A stretch of DNA of 64,000 nt from Galaxea fascicularis (taxonomy: Eukaryota > Cnidaria > Anthozoa > Scleractinia > Euphylliidae): positions 23,777,850 to 23,841,849 of the forward strand of contig OX419336.1 of NCBI GenBank assembly GCA_948470475.1, written 5' to 3'. Shown piece after piece: positions 22,601 to 31,984 of this stretch. The notes under the pieces are model-generated. The model saw nothing but the letters and a program-made list of their open reading frames with translations, did no database searches and was not told the DNA's origin. The translations under genes were made by a program, and so were the position numbers. How positions within the stretch are numbered: position 1 is the first letter of the stretch; each line of letters begins with the position of its first letter.

Positions 22601-24859
22601 TATAAAATGAATAAATTCGAAACTTACCGCAATATCCGTACGGGAACTGCGGAGGCGCAAATCTGTTATACCGGACTGTAGCCTTGGACGAGCGAAGAAC
22701 GTTTAGGGGACCCCGCTCGATTTTCTTGGTCAATCTTTCGCTTGCTCCAAATATCTGAGAACCTCGAAGAGGCTAACCGAACTGTAGAAAACAATGCCAG
22801 GCATGGAAGAATGTACACGGATTGTATCGTACGAATTACCTAACCGCACTCCGAAACGCAGGATTCTCAATAAAAGGCGGCACCCGGTGATTGATCGCCG
22901 CTTTTCTTTGTTTTGTTTCTTCTGGCTTTGCTGAAGAGCTTCCTTCTTTATTAGTGATCACCTCCTACTTAAAAATCTATTGAGAACCCTGGAAACGTCA
23001 GAAAAACAAAGCGGAAGGACAAAACAGTACAAAATAGCTACATGGCTTTCTTGACGTCCCACTGCCGTGGCGATTTTTTTTCCTTTTCTCTGCGAGTGTT
23101 GGAGAAATAGAACCAAAAAGAACTAGAACTAACTCTAACTCTTCCATTCAAAAATGTGTGCTCCTTCATAAGGATGAGCACTCACTTTGATTCTGTTCTC
23201 TTACATTTCAGATCACCAAGGAACGCAAGATGAAACATTCGCAACATCACGACCCAATACACGATCAGGTAAAATCTTAGCGAATGAAAGCGGGGGATCT
23301 TTCCTTGGATAAAAAAAAAAGCTCCGTGTTGAGAAATGGTGGTTAAAGAAGACTTGCAAGTCGAGTTAGATCTGGGTTTGCAGTTGCTGCGTAGGCGATG
23401 GCCAATACAATAGTGGCCTTATTTTGTTATCTTTTGAGATCGTGAGGAGCATACTCCGGAACTCCCACCCTTGTTCTTTGCCCCCACCCCCACCCGTATC
23501 CCCCGTAAGTTCCTTTTCTAGGGGCCTTAGCCGTTCCGTGGGGAACTTTTAGAATGAAAAAGGGAAATTGTAATTGAATCAGATCAATATATTGTTGTTT
23601 TTGTTTCTCTCTCTGTAGTGTTTTTATCTGGATCATGACATCAGGCAGAGGTTAAAGAAGGACTATGGAGTGGAAGGTTGGGCCATTTGTCAGTGCTTGG
23701 GTGACGCCGTGTTCATTCCCGCTGGAGCGCCTCATCAGGTATTTATCCATCGATCATCCCTTATGCGCCCTCACATTGCAAGCTCATATTATAAAGCGAA
23801 CATTTATTTGTCCAGTCGTCACAAAACGTTTCACAAACGTGTTGGCGCAAAAGAGAGCAAGTCTCTATGTCTCACTAACATTTTACTCTCTACTTCTTCT
23901 TTCCACGAGAACTCGTGTTGCTTAATGTGTATAACTTGATCCCAAGTCTCTCGATCATTTCACCAATATGACTTTGTCAGCCGTTTAGTTTATGGTAAGA
24001 AGGCAGTGTTTTAGCCAAACCCCGTCCTACTTGGTAAGGTTAACTTATAGAACTTGTTCTGTTAGGTTCGAAATCTCTACAGCTGTGTTAAGGTTGCCGA
24101 GGACTTTGTTTCACCAGAGGTAGGGTCGCTTTTAAACCTCTTGTTAATCTTGTTGTTGATTTGTGAATTTTATTGGCTTTTTATCTGGCAAGTGAAGTCA
24201 CATCAAACCTGACTCACTCTAAGTCTGTTGAACAAGACGTTTATATTTTATCTGAGAGTAGTTCGCAAAAGCTCTTTTCTTGGTAGTTTAAAACGGTCCA
24301 ACGCGAAGAAAGGTTCTGGGAAAATGGTAGGCAAAATGTGACTTACAAAACATTTCGTTGTTTGTGAAGGTTTGCTATGTGATAACACGAGTGAGCCAAC
24401 ATTGCTTAGAGTTTGCTGATTCTATTTGCGGTACTGGAAGTGACAGAATCTTCAGAACGAACCTTACTCGCTGAGCCTTGTTTCTTGAAGGTCAAATGGA
24501 GCTTAACATCCGCGTAAGACTCATATTTTGGAATTCTTCTTTCTTACTTACCAGCGTATCGATCACTGTTTTCGGATGACTCAGGAGTTTCGTCATTTAT
24601 CAGACAAACACACAAATCACGAGGATAAACTTCAGGTAACGATCATGCTTTTTGCTCGAGAGTCGCCCGAGGGTTAGCTGTTGCCTGTTTGAAACCCTGC
24701 CACGCTTTATCTTCAATTAAGTTGAAATTCTGCATTATTTCCTTTTAGGTCAAGAACATAATCTATCATGCAGTGAAAGACGCTCTGAGTTCTCTAAAAC
24801 ACTACGAGGATGAAGAAAAACGGAAAGAAGAACACAAGGAAAACGATAGAGTAGACTGA
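1..24859 (+). CDS. KDM3: KDM3-family JmjC lysine demethylase (5' partial, about 28 exons)
   Basis: Nuclear Fe(II)/2-oxoglutarate-dependent enzyme; KDM3 relatives (KDM3A/B, JMJD1C) remove mono- and dimethyl marks from histone H3K9. Exons read by phase: 445-1597, 3234-3577 (or 3581), 5471-7334, 7795-7842, 7959-8087, 8887-8927, 9085-9191, 9466-9566, 10056-10163, 12044-12202, 12899-13006, 13266-13967, 14200-14414, 14910-14985, 15116-15211, 18908-18954, 19079-19122, 19275-19349, 20583-20638, 20750-20820, 21239-21290, 21652-21725, 22156-22218, 23212-23268, 23619-23738, 24066-24119, 24555-24635, 24749-24859 (TGA). Visible coding is about 6.16 kb, roughly 2050 residues, within the range of the long KDM3B/JMJD1C proteins. 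Order: Ser/Thr/Gln-rich N-terminus, basic disordered region, Cys-rich modules (PKCRDCR; EMCDVC...[15 protein letters not shown]), the SWLCDGRLL block, JmjC, and a charged tail. Introns hold a LINE, SINEs and MITEs. The start codon is left of the window. Family is certain; which vertebrate paralogue it matches is not. Confidence 0.95.
3..130 (+). CDS. Possible upstream KDM3 exon, partial
   Basis: Frame 3 from base 3 stays open and reads as Ser/His/Pro-rich sequence (begins [15 protein letters not shown]), a composition like the next KDM3 exon. The exon at 445 starts one base before a codon boundary, so this exon would need to end two bases into a codon. The only candidate GT sites in that phase, near 118-125 in a TCGTCGTC stretch, are weak. 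The exon may end elsewhere or not be real. Confidence 0.35.
1009..1059 (+). repeat. Coding CAG/CAA polyglutamine tract in KDM3 exon
   Basis: Within exon 445-1597 the frame reads LQLQ followed by a near-pure run of glutamines encoded by mixed CAG and CAA codons, then a wider region of Gln, Tyr and Leu ([21 protein letters not shown]). This is an intrinsically disordered or coiled, prion-like composition. Mixed codons make it less prone to length change than pure CAG. Another Ser run (TCATCATCATCG) follows in exon 3234-3577. Confidence 0.85.
1845..1975 (-). mobile_element. Divergent copy of the GAGC-TTTTCA MITE family
   Basis: Reads in reverse like the copies at 4544-4822 and 8158-8433: a CACGATTG block, then AAGTGGCGCGAG and ACCAATC. 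Ends are not clear. KDM3 intron. Confidence 0.5.
2143..2747. mobile_element. TTAA-bounded MITE, about 605 bp
   Basis: Left end TTAAGGACGTTCGCG (2143-2157) is matched by its reverse complement at the right end (2733-2747). The outer TTAA at both ends would suit a piggyBac-type target site. It contains a 122-codon open frame (2266-2634) with no recognisable domain, which I treat as chance. KDM3 intron. Confidence 0.65.
3004..3165 (-). mobile_element. Copy of the GAGC-TTTTCA MITE family
   Basis: Reversed relative to 4544-4822, with GGCGCCAAGCGCGGGAAAAT, the CACGATTGG block, GCCAATCA and TTGAAAACCGCT near the end. It lies just upstream of the KDM3 exon at 3234. Probably truncated. Confidence 0.6.
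3941..4339. mobile_element. hAT-like MITE with 8-bp target duplication
   Basis: Terminal inverted repeats begin ATGAAGGCCCTTTACGGAC. The element is flanked by identical AGATTGGT at 3933-3940 and 4340-4347, an 8-bp duplication typical of hAT transposons. Inside is a third arm (about 4070-4180) in the same orientation as the right arm, each with the GGTGTCCGATAAAACTA-type block, so the element is a nested or duplicated foldback. It has no coding capacity. Confidence 0.85.
4544..4822 (+). mobile_element. MITE, GAGC-TTTTCA family, TA-flanked
   Basis: Ends GAGCTGTTTTCAT and ATGAAAACTGCTC are inverted, with TA at 4542-4543 and 4823-4824. The inside is rich in CCAATCA/TGATTGG motifs and has CGCGCGCATTTTCCCGC. 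It is homologous over its length to 8158-8433. Confidence 0.8.
5471..7334 (+). CDS. KDM3: KDM3 large disordered basic exon with LxxLL and NLS-like motifs
   Basis: Single 1.86-kb open frame with no catalytic fold, rich in Ser, Lys, Glu and Asn. Near 6090-6120 it reads [10 protein letters not shown], which contains an LxxLL box; such boxes in KDM3A-type proteins are linked to nuclear-receptor contact. Basic clusters ([24 protein letters not shown]; and [13 protein letters not shown] near the end) look like nuclear localisation signals, as does [10 protein letters not shown] in exon 7959-8087. The exon ends one base into a codon, and joining to 7795 gives [16 protein letters not shown]. Confidence 0.85.
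8108..8560 (+). mobile_element. tRNA-derived SINE interrupted by a MITE
   Basis: The head GAGTGGTCGAGTGCTCAGGT (A-box-like) lies before 8157 and the body resumes at about 8434 with CCCGAGTTCAACTCCTCGG (B-box-like) then GGGATTCTTAACCTGTT. The MITE 8158-8433 sits between them. The same SINE body appears at 40048-40560. KDM3 intron. Confidence 0.6.
8158..8433 (+). mobile_element. MITE, GAGC-TTTTCA family, second full copy
   Basis: Starts GAGCGGTTTTCAATTGA and ends ATGAAACCTGCTC. It aligns by eye along its whole length with 4544-4822. It is inserted within the SINE 8108-8560. Confidence 0.75.
8887..12202 (+). CDS. KDM3: KDM3 zinc-binding region (five exons)
   Basis: Exons 8887-8927 and 9085-9191 encode EQYFLQ then [19 protein letters not shown]...[10 protein letters not shown], the atypical KDM3 zinc finger. 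Exon 9466-9566 gives the conserved spacer, 10056-10163 gives [14 protein letters not shown], and 12044-12202 gives [20 protein letters not shown]...[15 protein letters not shown], a second Cys-rich module. These blocks follow vertebrate KDM3A/B in the same order. The zinc finger is needed for activity in studied KDM3 enzymes (family knowledge). The intron between 10163 and 12044 holds a SINE fragment and a LINE fragment. Confidence 0.93.
10495..10622 (-). mobile_element. SINE 3' part with tRNA B-box remnant
   Basis: On the minus strand: GGTCACGGGTTCGAATCCCG, a pol III B box, then TTGAAGCCCTG and a TATG-repeat tail. No A box is found upstream, so this is not a tRNA gene. KDM3 intron. Confidence 0.7.
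10690..11600 (-). mobile_element. LINE fragment, reverse transcriptase C-terminal half
   Basis: Minus-strand translation gives [13 protein letters not shown] and [11 protein letters not shown] at 10780-11067, and upstream, with stops, [10 protein letters not shown] and LNWKPK-like blocks. These are the thumb and C-terminal part of a CR1/jockey-type ORF2. It is broken by stops and 5' truncated. KDM3 intron. Confidence 0.75.
15305..18750 (-). mobile_element. Degenerate CR1/jockey-like LINE with endonuclease and reverse transcriptase
   Basis: Minus strand, running 18750 to 15305. Endonuclease: [19 protein letters not shown] near 18460-18560, GDLNCNL near 18155, [13 protein letters not shown] near 17590. 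Reverse transcriptase: [17 protein letters not shown] (about 16460-16510), [19 protein letters not shown] (about 16270-16340) and catalytic YADDT near 16230-16243. Frameshifts between these blocks make it inactive. The 3' end is a run of ATTG repeats at about 15313-15330 after AATAAAGATA, a CR1/L2-style tail. A MITE splits the endonuclease. It fills most of the 3.7-kb KDM3 intron in antisense. Confidence 0.88.
17695..18012. mobile_element. TA-flanked MITE nested in the LINE
   Basis: About 35-bp terminal inverted repeats with one mismatch, starting GACCTTTTTACCGATACGGC, flanked by TA at 17693-17694 and 18013-18014. The 318-bp element splits the LINE endonuclease frame, so it landed after the LINE. 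The TA target suggests a Tc1/mariner-type mobiliser. Confidence 0.88.
19079..24859 (+). CDS. KDM3: KDM3 JmjC catalytic domain and C-terminus
   Basis: Begins [28 protein letters not shown] across three exons. Exon 20750-20820 carries [15 protein letters not shown]: iron ligands His at 20788-20790 and Asp at 20794-20796. Exon 23619-23738 ends FIPAGAPHQ with the distal His ligand at 23733-23735. Exon 22156-22218 gives [16 protein letters not shown]; 23212-23268 ends HDPIHDQ; 24066-24119 gives [16 protein letters not shown]; 24555-24859 gives the [27 protein letters not shown] block and a charged tail ending in TGA. All three ligands are present, so the enzyme is predicted active. Confidence 0.95.
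19472..20138. repeat. 667-bp near-perfect palindrome
   Basis: Two arms of about 333 bp meet at 19804/19805 with almost no spacer (centre TTCGAA). Differences between arms are scattered single bases. Outer ends are TGGCTCAAAACAGTT and its complement. No coding potential or clear target duplication. It lies in the KDM3 intron between 19349 and 20583 and could fold into a long hairpin in the pre-mRNA. Confidence 0.9.
21385..21540 (+). mobile_element. LINE ORF2 C-terminal fragment
   Basis: With a stop and small shifts, the plus strand reads [24 protein letters not shown] and [12 protein letters not shown], matching the end of CR1-type reverse transcriptases. KDM3 intron. Confidence 0.55.
21805..22025 (-). 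mobile_element. Copy of the GAGC-TTTTCA MITE family
   Basis: Reversed: GAGCCAATCAGAAT, GGCGCCAAACGCGGGAAAAT, CACGATTG, AAGTGGCGCGAG and ACCAATCAGCGAG. KDM3 intron between 21725 and 22156. Confidence 0.65.
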
Positions 24860-25449
24860 AGCTTACGAAATTTCTTCATGTGTTCGTCGGATAGCGAATG
24901 TTTGCGACTTCCTATTGTCAATAGTTATTACCCAATCAGAAAACGATGTCAGCCGCCCGCGAACACTGTCCTGTCAGCGTGAGTTGACACAGTGACGTCG
25001 CCATGTCACCAAGCAACGCCTCTGATCAAACGCGGGCTTGTTTTCAAGGAATCGTTTATCTCTTAGATCCTCTTAGATATAGATATAGTTTTTTAAGGAG
25101 TGTAGCACCATTCGGTGTATTATCCAAACGTTATTTTACTCACGAGTGACTCAACGGAGAGTTTTAGTTCTGTTATGATTTACACATTAATCTCCAATAA
25201 TCGTCCATCCGCTGCAGTCGTATTTTAGGCCATTTCTACGCGTTTGTTTTTCCTATTTCAGATATTTGGGTACAGTAGCCGCATTTCGTTGGCACGTTAA
25301 GGAGTGAAAATGCACCTAACGCAAAGATTTTTTAAACATCCTGTTTAAACTGAAATCTGAAACTGCATGTCCAACTTTTACGTGTAAACTCAAAAGGTGT
25401 TTTCCAGTTAATACAGACAAGGCGTGAATTGATGCCCTGTCTGTGTGTT

Positions 25450-25455
25450 AATAAA
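25450..25455 (+). promoter_or_regulatory. Candidate KDM3 poly(A) signal (proximal)
   Basis: AATAAA lies about 590 bp after the KDM3 stop codon and is followed by T/G-rich sequence. It is the first canonical hexamer I found on this strand after the stop. Confidence 0.55.
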
Positions 25456-25748
25456 ACAGTTAGATGTAATTATTGTATAGGAATTTGACTTGTAATGTAT
25501 TTTGTTTTGTTAAGCTGTATATTACTAACTTTACTAAAACAGAGAAAAAAGGGTCATCACTTATGCTTCAGAGTTTTAATTAGAGACCTCGTTTTATCCG
25601 CACAGATGTCCGTATAGACTTAGAACTCACCAGCCAACTCTAGGCCCAGTAATTTGCTTGTAGGCTAGAAAGCTCTTCTCTGGCTCGCAATTATCGAACC
25701 GTCGTCTATGGTCTTGGACGAAATAACTGTTGTCACCGGGCATGTCTT

Positions 25749-25961
25749 TTTACAGTCTTTCCCGTAAAACCGTGAACACCAGAAAAAATTTCTGGAATGT
25801 TTATTGTTTCGCGACCAATCAGAAGCAGCATGAAACCACAACCTAATTACCGTTACTGTTTGCGGCTTAGTTTTCTCACGCGTGATTGGCTTTTTACTTG
25901 AAACACAATAACATTCCATAGATATTTCTAGTGTTCACGGTTTTACGGGAAAGACTGTAAA
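25749..25961. mobile_element. MITE with perfect 31-bp terminal inverted repeats
   Basis: Ends TTTACAGTCTTTCCCGTAAA... at 25749-25779 and its exact complement at 25931-25961. The 213-bp element has an inside rich in CCAATCA. It is related to the copy at 49566-49786. It lies in the KDM3 3' flank. Confidence 0.88.
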
Positions 25962-28600
25962 GTGGACGCTGAATTTCATCTGAGCCTAATGTTACATTGC
26001 GCATGCTTTTATATTTGACAACTGGTGACTGCTGAGTCCAGGTGTACTGGCGCGGGCTTATTCGTCCCAGTTTTGGCCTTCGCTTGTTCGGCTAAATGAA
26101 AAATGAACTTTGCAAGCTGGGAATTAAGTTTTGGTGAAGTGCAGGAAATTCACATTTAACGTCACTTGTGTTCGTTTGGACGTGTGAGCACTTGGTTGTT
26201 ATTTCTAAGTGTATTTTTGGCATTTCGCTTTAGGAAACTACGGTTCTGGAGTAGTTTCACAGTTTGATTTGGTAAATGTGTGAGGTCATTACAAGTTACA
26301 AGGACAATCAGTGTGCGAAATGCGCCGAGTTAATATTTGACAATCTTGGTGGCTGTATGAACAACGCCCCAAACACAAAAAGTACATAGACTTTCACATT
26401 GATAAGCAGTGAACTAAGTTTACAATTCATGATAGCCTTGAATCGGCTGGATTCCTCTTTGAAAGGCCGAGCCAGAATAAGTGAAATGACTCTGAGCGTA
26501 GTCTTGTCACCATTTTTGTCTTGTTTAGGGTCTAACTGTGTTGATTTAGATCCCGTGATAAGCAACGTGTTTCAGCGGATAGCAGTAAAACGTTTTCTAA
26601 TTAAACTCACCACAAAAAGTGTTAGTTTCGAGACTCGATTATAAGCCCGCTGTCCTGTGAAAAGTACCCAATATGGTGGTTCACTTTGTAATCGTCCCAC
26701 GGAAAGCAAATTGCCGAGGATTAATAAGGCACGGTTGTATGAGGTACAAAGTAAAGTATACATATTGAGACATGTTTTTACCTTCCTTATTTATTCTGTG
26801 GTGAAAATGTACATCTTAAATGGCCATGTAAAGATCCGAAGTTTACTTGTTCTTCAAACAGTTGCTTCGTATTAAAGTCGCGTCTTGTTTCGCTTTTGTT
26901 ACAGAGGTACAGTTTTAGACAATGTTGGTTGGGTGTATATAGTCTGAGTAGCTGTCAGTCAGTTACTTGTATATTTTCAGCCCTTTTTTTTTCAGACTTG
27001 TTGCATGTATTATGAATATATTTGGCGTACATTTTTCGCTTGCTCGATAATAAAGGTATTTTTGTACAAAGAGAATATTGTGTTGTCATTGTAGTTGTGT
27101 TATCTAAGGGAGGTATTCGTACAAAGCAAATATTGGCTCCAACGGTTGGTTGAGCCCTTTGAGCCCTAGTGTTAGCTACGTCTCGCTGATATGCCTTGGC
27201 GGCCAACCGGTGACCAAAGAACCTTTCGTCTTCGGAATCAGTATAAAAGCTGGAGGCTTACGCGTAGGCTGGTCAGTTGATAGATTCTTACTCACTTTCA
27301 AACACAAGGAAAAGGGAAGTACATTCCTACGGTCCAATGTTTGTTTTACCGTCTCTTTTCCAAATACAAGGGAGTTATAGCAACGACGACGGAGACGGCA
27401 ACGAAAACATCATTTCAAAATACAACTTCTCGTTTGTGTATCTCTTTCGCGATTATTGAAATTTGTTTAACTTGGGAAATACTGGCGAACTGTCCAGGAT
27501 CTAAATTACTATGAACGGCGTGAAAGCAAGGAAAAAAATAAGACTTCGTCGCCATGCGCTCACGTTCTTGACAAAACATAACATTTGGTCATTCACGTTG
27601 TTGTTTTGCAGATGACGGCAACGAATGCACAAACTATAAAACGCACGTGCAGAGCGATTGTTGTGTTCTCGTCCCTACCAGGGAGCAAACAACGGCAACG
27701 AAAACGTCATTTTAAAGAATAATTGCACGTCATTACTTCGCGGTTTTTCCAACTCATTGACTTGTAAAGTATGGGATAACAGGAACTAGGATTTGGAAGG
27801 ACGTCGTTGAAGATAAGCGGAAAAACAAAGAAATGTCCAGTGTCATGTGATCTTCACCATTCTTCACCGACCCTGAATTTGGTTGGGACGCTGGAAAAGC
27901 AGCGCTCATCTTCAAAGGGCGGTCGGATCGTAAAGGTTTCTTATCTGTGTTACTGAGAATGGATTTGAATATTCTTTATCTACGTCTTGCAGCCCTTGTT
28001 CAAATGGATTTAGCGGAGCGAATAAGCACTTTGCTGGTTAATCCAATAATCCTATTTGAAACGGGAAAACAAACGTTGTTTTCTCATTTTGAACGACCTA
28101 GGGGAGATTTGGAATTTGGTCTGGGATGTGACACCGACTGCCTGAAACCTTATTCTAGTCGAGACCATGATTAATAGCTCAGCTTAAAGGGGCATCCCGG
28201 TTAAATACCTTGTTTTCTGTTCATTTCAGCACTATTCCTCGATTTCATTCAAGCGAAAAATGGCTCCATTAGGTTGGACGCCTTGGTACAGTATAGATTT
28301 GTGAATTTTTTCATGAGTTTTGGATTGATTTAAAGGAATAAAATTTGGAAGACGAGGAAAGTTGAAAATTCACGAAAATTGGAAAATATTGGATTTGAAG
28401 GTGATTAAAGTGAATAACTGAATTAGTCGACAAAGGCCAGAAAGCCCCCCACCATGGCCCTGAGCCCTTTCGCAGATAAACTGGATTATATGTGTATTCT
28501 TTTCTACCCTTATTTCTTTCATTCTCAATTCAACCCCATTTACCCATAAATTCAAAAAGCATGCCTCCTTAACAAGCCCGCGGTGCTAAGAGCAAATTAG
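25962..28600. other. Intergenic DNA, no gene recognised
   Basis: Only short ORFs without domain signatures. Between about 27370 and 27710 the phrase GACGGCAACGAAAAC(A/G)TCA recurs, which looks like a degraded repeat family. An AATAAA lies at 27049. Confidence 0.5.
27049..27054 (+). promoter_or_regulatory. Candidate distal poly(A) signal
   Basis: AATAAA followed within about 30 bp by a TG-rich stretch (TATTGTGTTGTC). It could end a longer 3' UTR of KDM3, which would then include the MITE at 25749-25961, or it may be chance. Confidence 0.3.
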
Positions 28601-28856
28601 GTAAAGGTAAAGGTAAAGGTACACCTTATTTAACGTCGGAAGTTCCTTTACTCTCTAGAGAGTATTCTCCCAGGAAGCCGACGGTGCGCTCATTTTACCC
28701 CCCTCTTTCCATCAGTGCTCCGTTTTAAGGGTATTTAAAGCTACTTAGGCTACACTGAAAAGAAAGAAGTCGAAACAAGGATGTGAGATCCTGGGATCGA
28801 ACTCGGGACCTTCCAAGGCCGCGCACTAACCGACTGTGCCACCCTTGCTTCTTCAC
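28601..28856 (-). mobile_element. tRNA-derived SINE
   Basis: Minus strand: AGGGTGGCACAGTCGGTTAG (A box) and CCCGAGTTCGATCCCAGGAT (B box), then body, ending in a tail of TTTACC repeats (28601-28620). The tRNA-like head lacks a good acceptor stem, so it is not a tRNA gene. Confidence 0.85.
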
Positions 28857-29163
28857 GTACTGGTCTTTGGCTGGCTATTTTCTAGAGATTATCACGCACT
28901 TCTGCTATATTTCGGACCAATAGACAACAAATATGTGTTTTTCAGGGGCCAATTTTAGCCTTGTCACCTAGTCTTATGCCTGAGCTGGTAGGTATGCGAT
29001 TCTGCGAATAAGTCGCGCTATATTGGAGTTCATTTTGTCTTACCACTGATCATCACATGAGTGATACTCTATGCTACACAAAAATACCGAATTTCTACTT
29101 CTCATCGCAGATAAATATGTTGCCAATCATTACCCTTCATAATGGCATATACCCATTTATACC
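28857..29163. other. Intergenic DNA, nothing recognised
   Basis: A/T-rich, with no ORF, tRNA-like or inverted-repeat structure that I could support. Confidence 0.5.
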
Positions 29164-29450
29164 AGCCAATCAACAACAACCATTTATTTATTTTGCTTTG
29201 TACATAAAATATCATACAGGAAAAAAACGTTGAACTTAAATAGGCAAAAAAACTACTCAGAATAGTTATAACTAAACGAGCTGAGTAGTTACAAAAATTA
29301 TTATACCTTAGAAGAATCAGAGTGCAAGAAAGCCGTTGGTAATTCGTCGCTGTTCCACCGAACCTTATGTGTCATAAAATAGTTATGCAAAGCTTCTCTT
29401 GATATACTGTGGAATGTCCCCCTTGTCACTTGTGTTTCTCTTGCATACAC
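29164..29450 (-). mobile_element. Possible LINE 3' UTR end
   Basis: On the minus strand the sequence ends with AATAAATAAATGG then TTGTTGTTG, the poly(A)-signal-plus-trinucleotide tail seen in CR1-like elements. No coding part is seen. Confidence 0.4.
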
Positions 29451-29689
29451 ACTCGCGTAACTTTCGGCTCGTGTGTGTACGAATAAAACAAAAGTCAGTC
29501 GTGTGACATTGCATCATATATGACTGGAAACCATTGCAACTAGTATGTCAATAGTTTCTATTATGTATGGAAAAATTAGCTCAGCCCCGGCAAAACTTAA
29601 AAGGTTTGGTCTGCATTTAGAAAAATTAATTAATCTTCTCTCTATGTTCAACATGGATGCAACTCCTTCTAATTAACTAGATAACTTAT

Positions 29690-30205
29690 TACAAACCAGA
29701 AACATTGGCGGGCAGTAGCAAAGTTAAGCTAAGGGCAAGTAATCACAATCTTACAATCGAATCTGGAAGAAATTGAACTCCCAAAGTACCAAAGCACATG
29801 AGAATTTGTCAGTACTGCAACTCAAATCAAATTGAAAACGAGTTTCATTTTCTCTTAACGTGCAATAGACACAACGCAATTAAAAAAACACTTATGGATG
29901 ACATCACCAGTACATACCCCAGCTTCGATTCTCATAGATGATCAGCATAAAATCTTTTTTTTTTTCCTTAAATAGCGTAGATACATTTATTTGTAGAAAA
30001 TTAGGCTACTTTGTATACGACGCCTTTGAACTAAGAAACGAACTAATAGACTTAACGAATAATTAAACCCTCTATTTAGTTTTCTGAGACCCTACTTCTT
30101 GCAATATATTTATGTATTTTGTTTTTCTCTATCATTTTTCTCCTATTTACGCAATACCATTTCTAACTGGGAAGGCAAGTAAATACTTGTTGTTGTTGCT
30201 CTCAC
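29690..30205 (+). mobile_element. LINE ORF2 C-terminal fragment with zinc-knuckle-like motif
   Basis: The plus strand reads SNHNLTIESGR, then VPKHMRICQYCNSNQIENEF and HFLLTCNRHNAIKK: the CxxC...H...C motif at the end of many LINE reverse transcriptases. It then continues RKLGYFVYDAFELRNELIDL and a TTG-repeat tail near 30187. Frames are broken. Confidence 0.7.
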
Positions 30206-31984
30206 AGAAAAGAACCTGAATAAAATTCAAATTCTTCGGAGATGTAATCTAAAAGGATGATAATTCCAGTTACCGTTGTAGTTTTGGGGCTTATTTGGCC
30301 GCAGGTATGAGAGAAAATTCGACATCTTATACAGAGGAAGTCTTCTTCCTTTCTTCCCTGTGGTATGCACTACGAGTTCCGTAGAAGCACTGTTTAGTTT
30401 CAATCCCACAGCACAGAATATGAAAATGTTGTGGTTTTAGTTTTTTTTAGTAAACGCGAAAATATTTTTTCCCTTACTGAATGAAGATTCGCCCGCTTCG
30501 ACTACCAATCCGATTCTCCTTATAGTCCACACCCGACCAATTCCGGTTGCCTTGAAATAACAATGGCAAGTCACAGTTTCGCATAAATCCAAAGACCTGC
30601 CTTTCAGTTTATGTAACTGGCACCTCAAAAGATAACTAAATTAATGAAATACCTGCTGAAAAATTCTCTTTGCAAATGACCGCAAACCCGACTCGCCGAT
30701 TTTCACCGAATATGCGGTAAAACTTAAACCGGGAAAAAAACACTCTTAACCTCATTTCGAGCATCAGCCTTCCCCCAACCTTCAGAGTGTACTCAGTAAG
30801 TGTGGTGACGGCAAGTGACAAATGAAAAACAGAAGTTTATATCGATACTCTCAATTTACGTCGATTGATCCCTGGAAGGAAAAAAGACAAAACGTGATCA
30901 CAACCTCCCCACGATTGAAATTTTGCAATGAAACTGTTGTCGCATCAAAATAGTTTGTACCCTGAATAAGGCTTATCAGGCAATCGGAAACGAAACATTT
31001 TTATAAAATGGCCTATAAACAGCTTCAGATAATCTGAAGCTGTTTATAGTCGTATAAATCTGATTTATACGACTTCAGACGGGAACAGGATGCCGATGAA
31101 TTTTCTCTTTGTTCAAGCTGCGTTACTGACTTGCTGACTCCACACCGAGCTCACACGAAGGTTTACCACAGATTCCTGATTTCTTTTTCGTTTTCCCTTT
31201 TTTGTAAAGCCTTCCGGCCTTTAGCCACGCAAGAGTAAAACTGCTTTTTGGTGTCCGTCTCTGGGAAACTGGTCGCTTCACCCGCAATTGTTGACCTGTA
31301 AGCCAGTTAACTTGTGGGAGAAGCGAGGGACATCTCTGTTCTTTTCGACAGTCGGTTTGAGTGATTCTATTCAGAGCTTTATGTCTGAACGAACAGATAA
31401 GAAGTCAGTGGCAAATGGGGAGCGTTTTCCGGTAATCTAAAACTGCCCTCAATTCCAATAAATAAGGAAAAATCCGATTTCCAATCAGGTAAAAGAAACA
31501 ACAGAGGAATATTTTCCTTAAGCAAAACAAAACATTCAGATTTTCCTGCTTGCATGAGTTGAAAGCACGTTTTCAACTGAAGGCAGAACACGCGATTTAA
31601 AATCTTCTAAAAGAAAATCCCATTTCCGATCCCGTCTCAACTCTCATCCTAAAGAGGACCGCAAATCTGAAGGTTTTATGAACTTCAAATAGAAGTGATT
31701 AAGCAGAAATCTGTGAGGACCAGACGGGTCATTATTTTTAAAACAGTGATTGAAAAATATATTGAAGTTAAATCAAGTGTGTGATAACCGCTAAATATTT
31801 GTTATCTTGTGGTAAATTAAAACCACATTTTCCCGCGAATATATATACCGCTCTCGTCAGAAGGTAGAGCTAACTTGTGAAGGAAAACTGTACAGCAGTA
31901 GAATAATGTTTAAGAGCTTTCAAGATCACACTCTCAGTCAAAAACTGAAAAAGAGATCGTCTTGTAGAGAACAACAGAACAGCG
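30206..31984. other. Intergenic DNA with two adjacent short palindromes
   Basis: No gene recognised. Perfect palindromes at 31013-31049 (18-bp arms, 1-nt spacer) and 31049-31073 (11-bp arms, 3-nt spacer) abut each other. Confidence 0.6.

Noticed and set aside
27947..28174. 75-codon ORF in intergenic DNA
   Set aside because: No domain, no splice context, and nearby repeat phrases.
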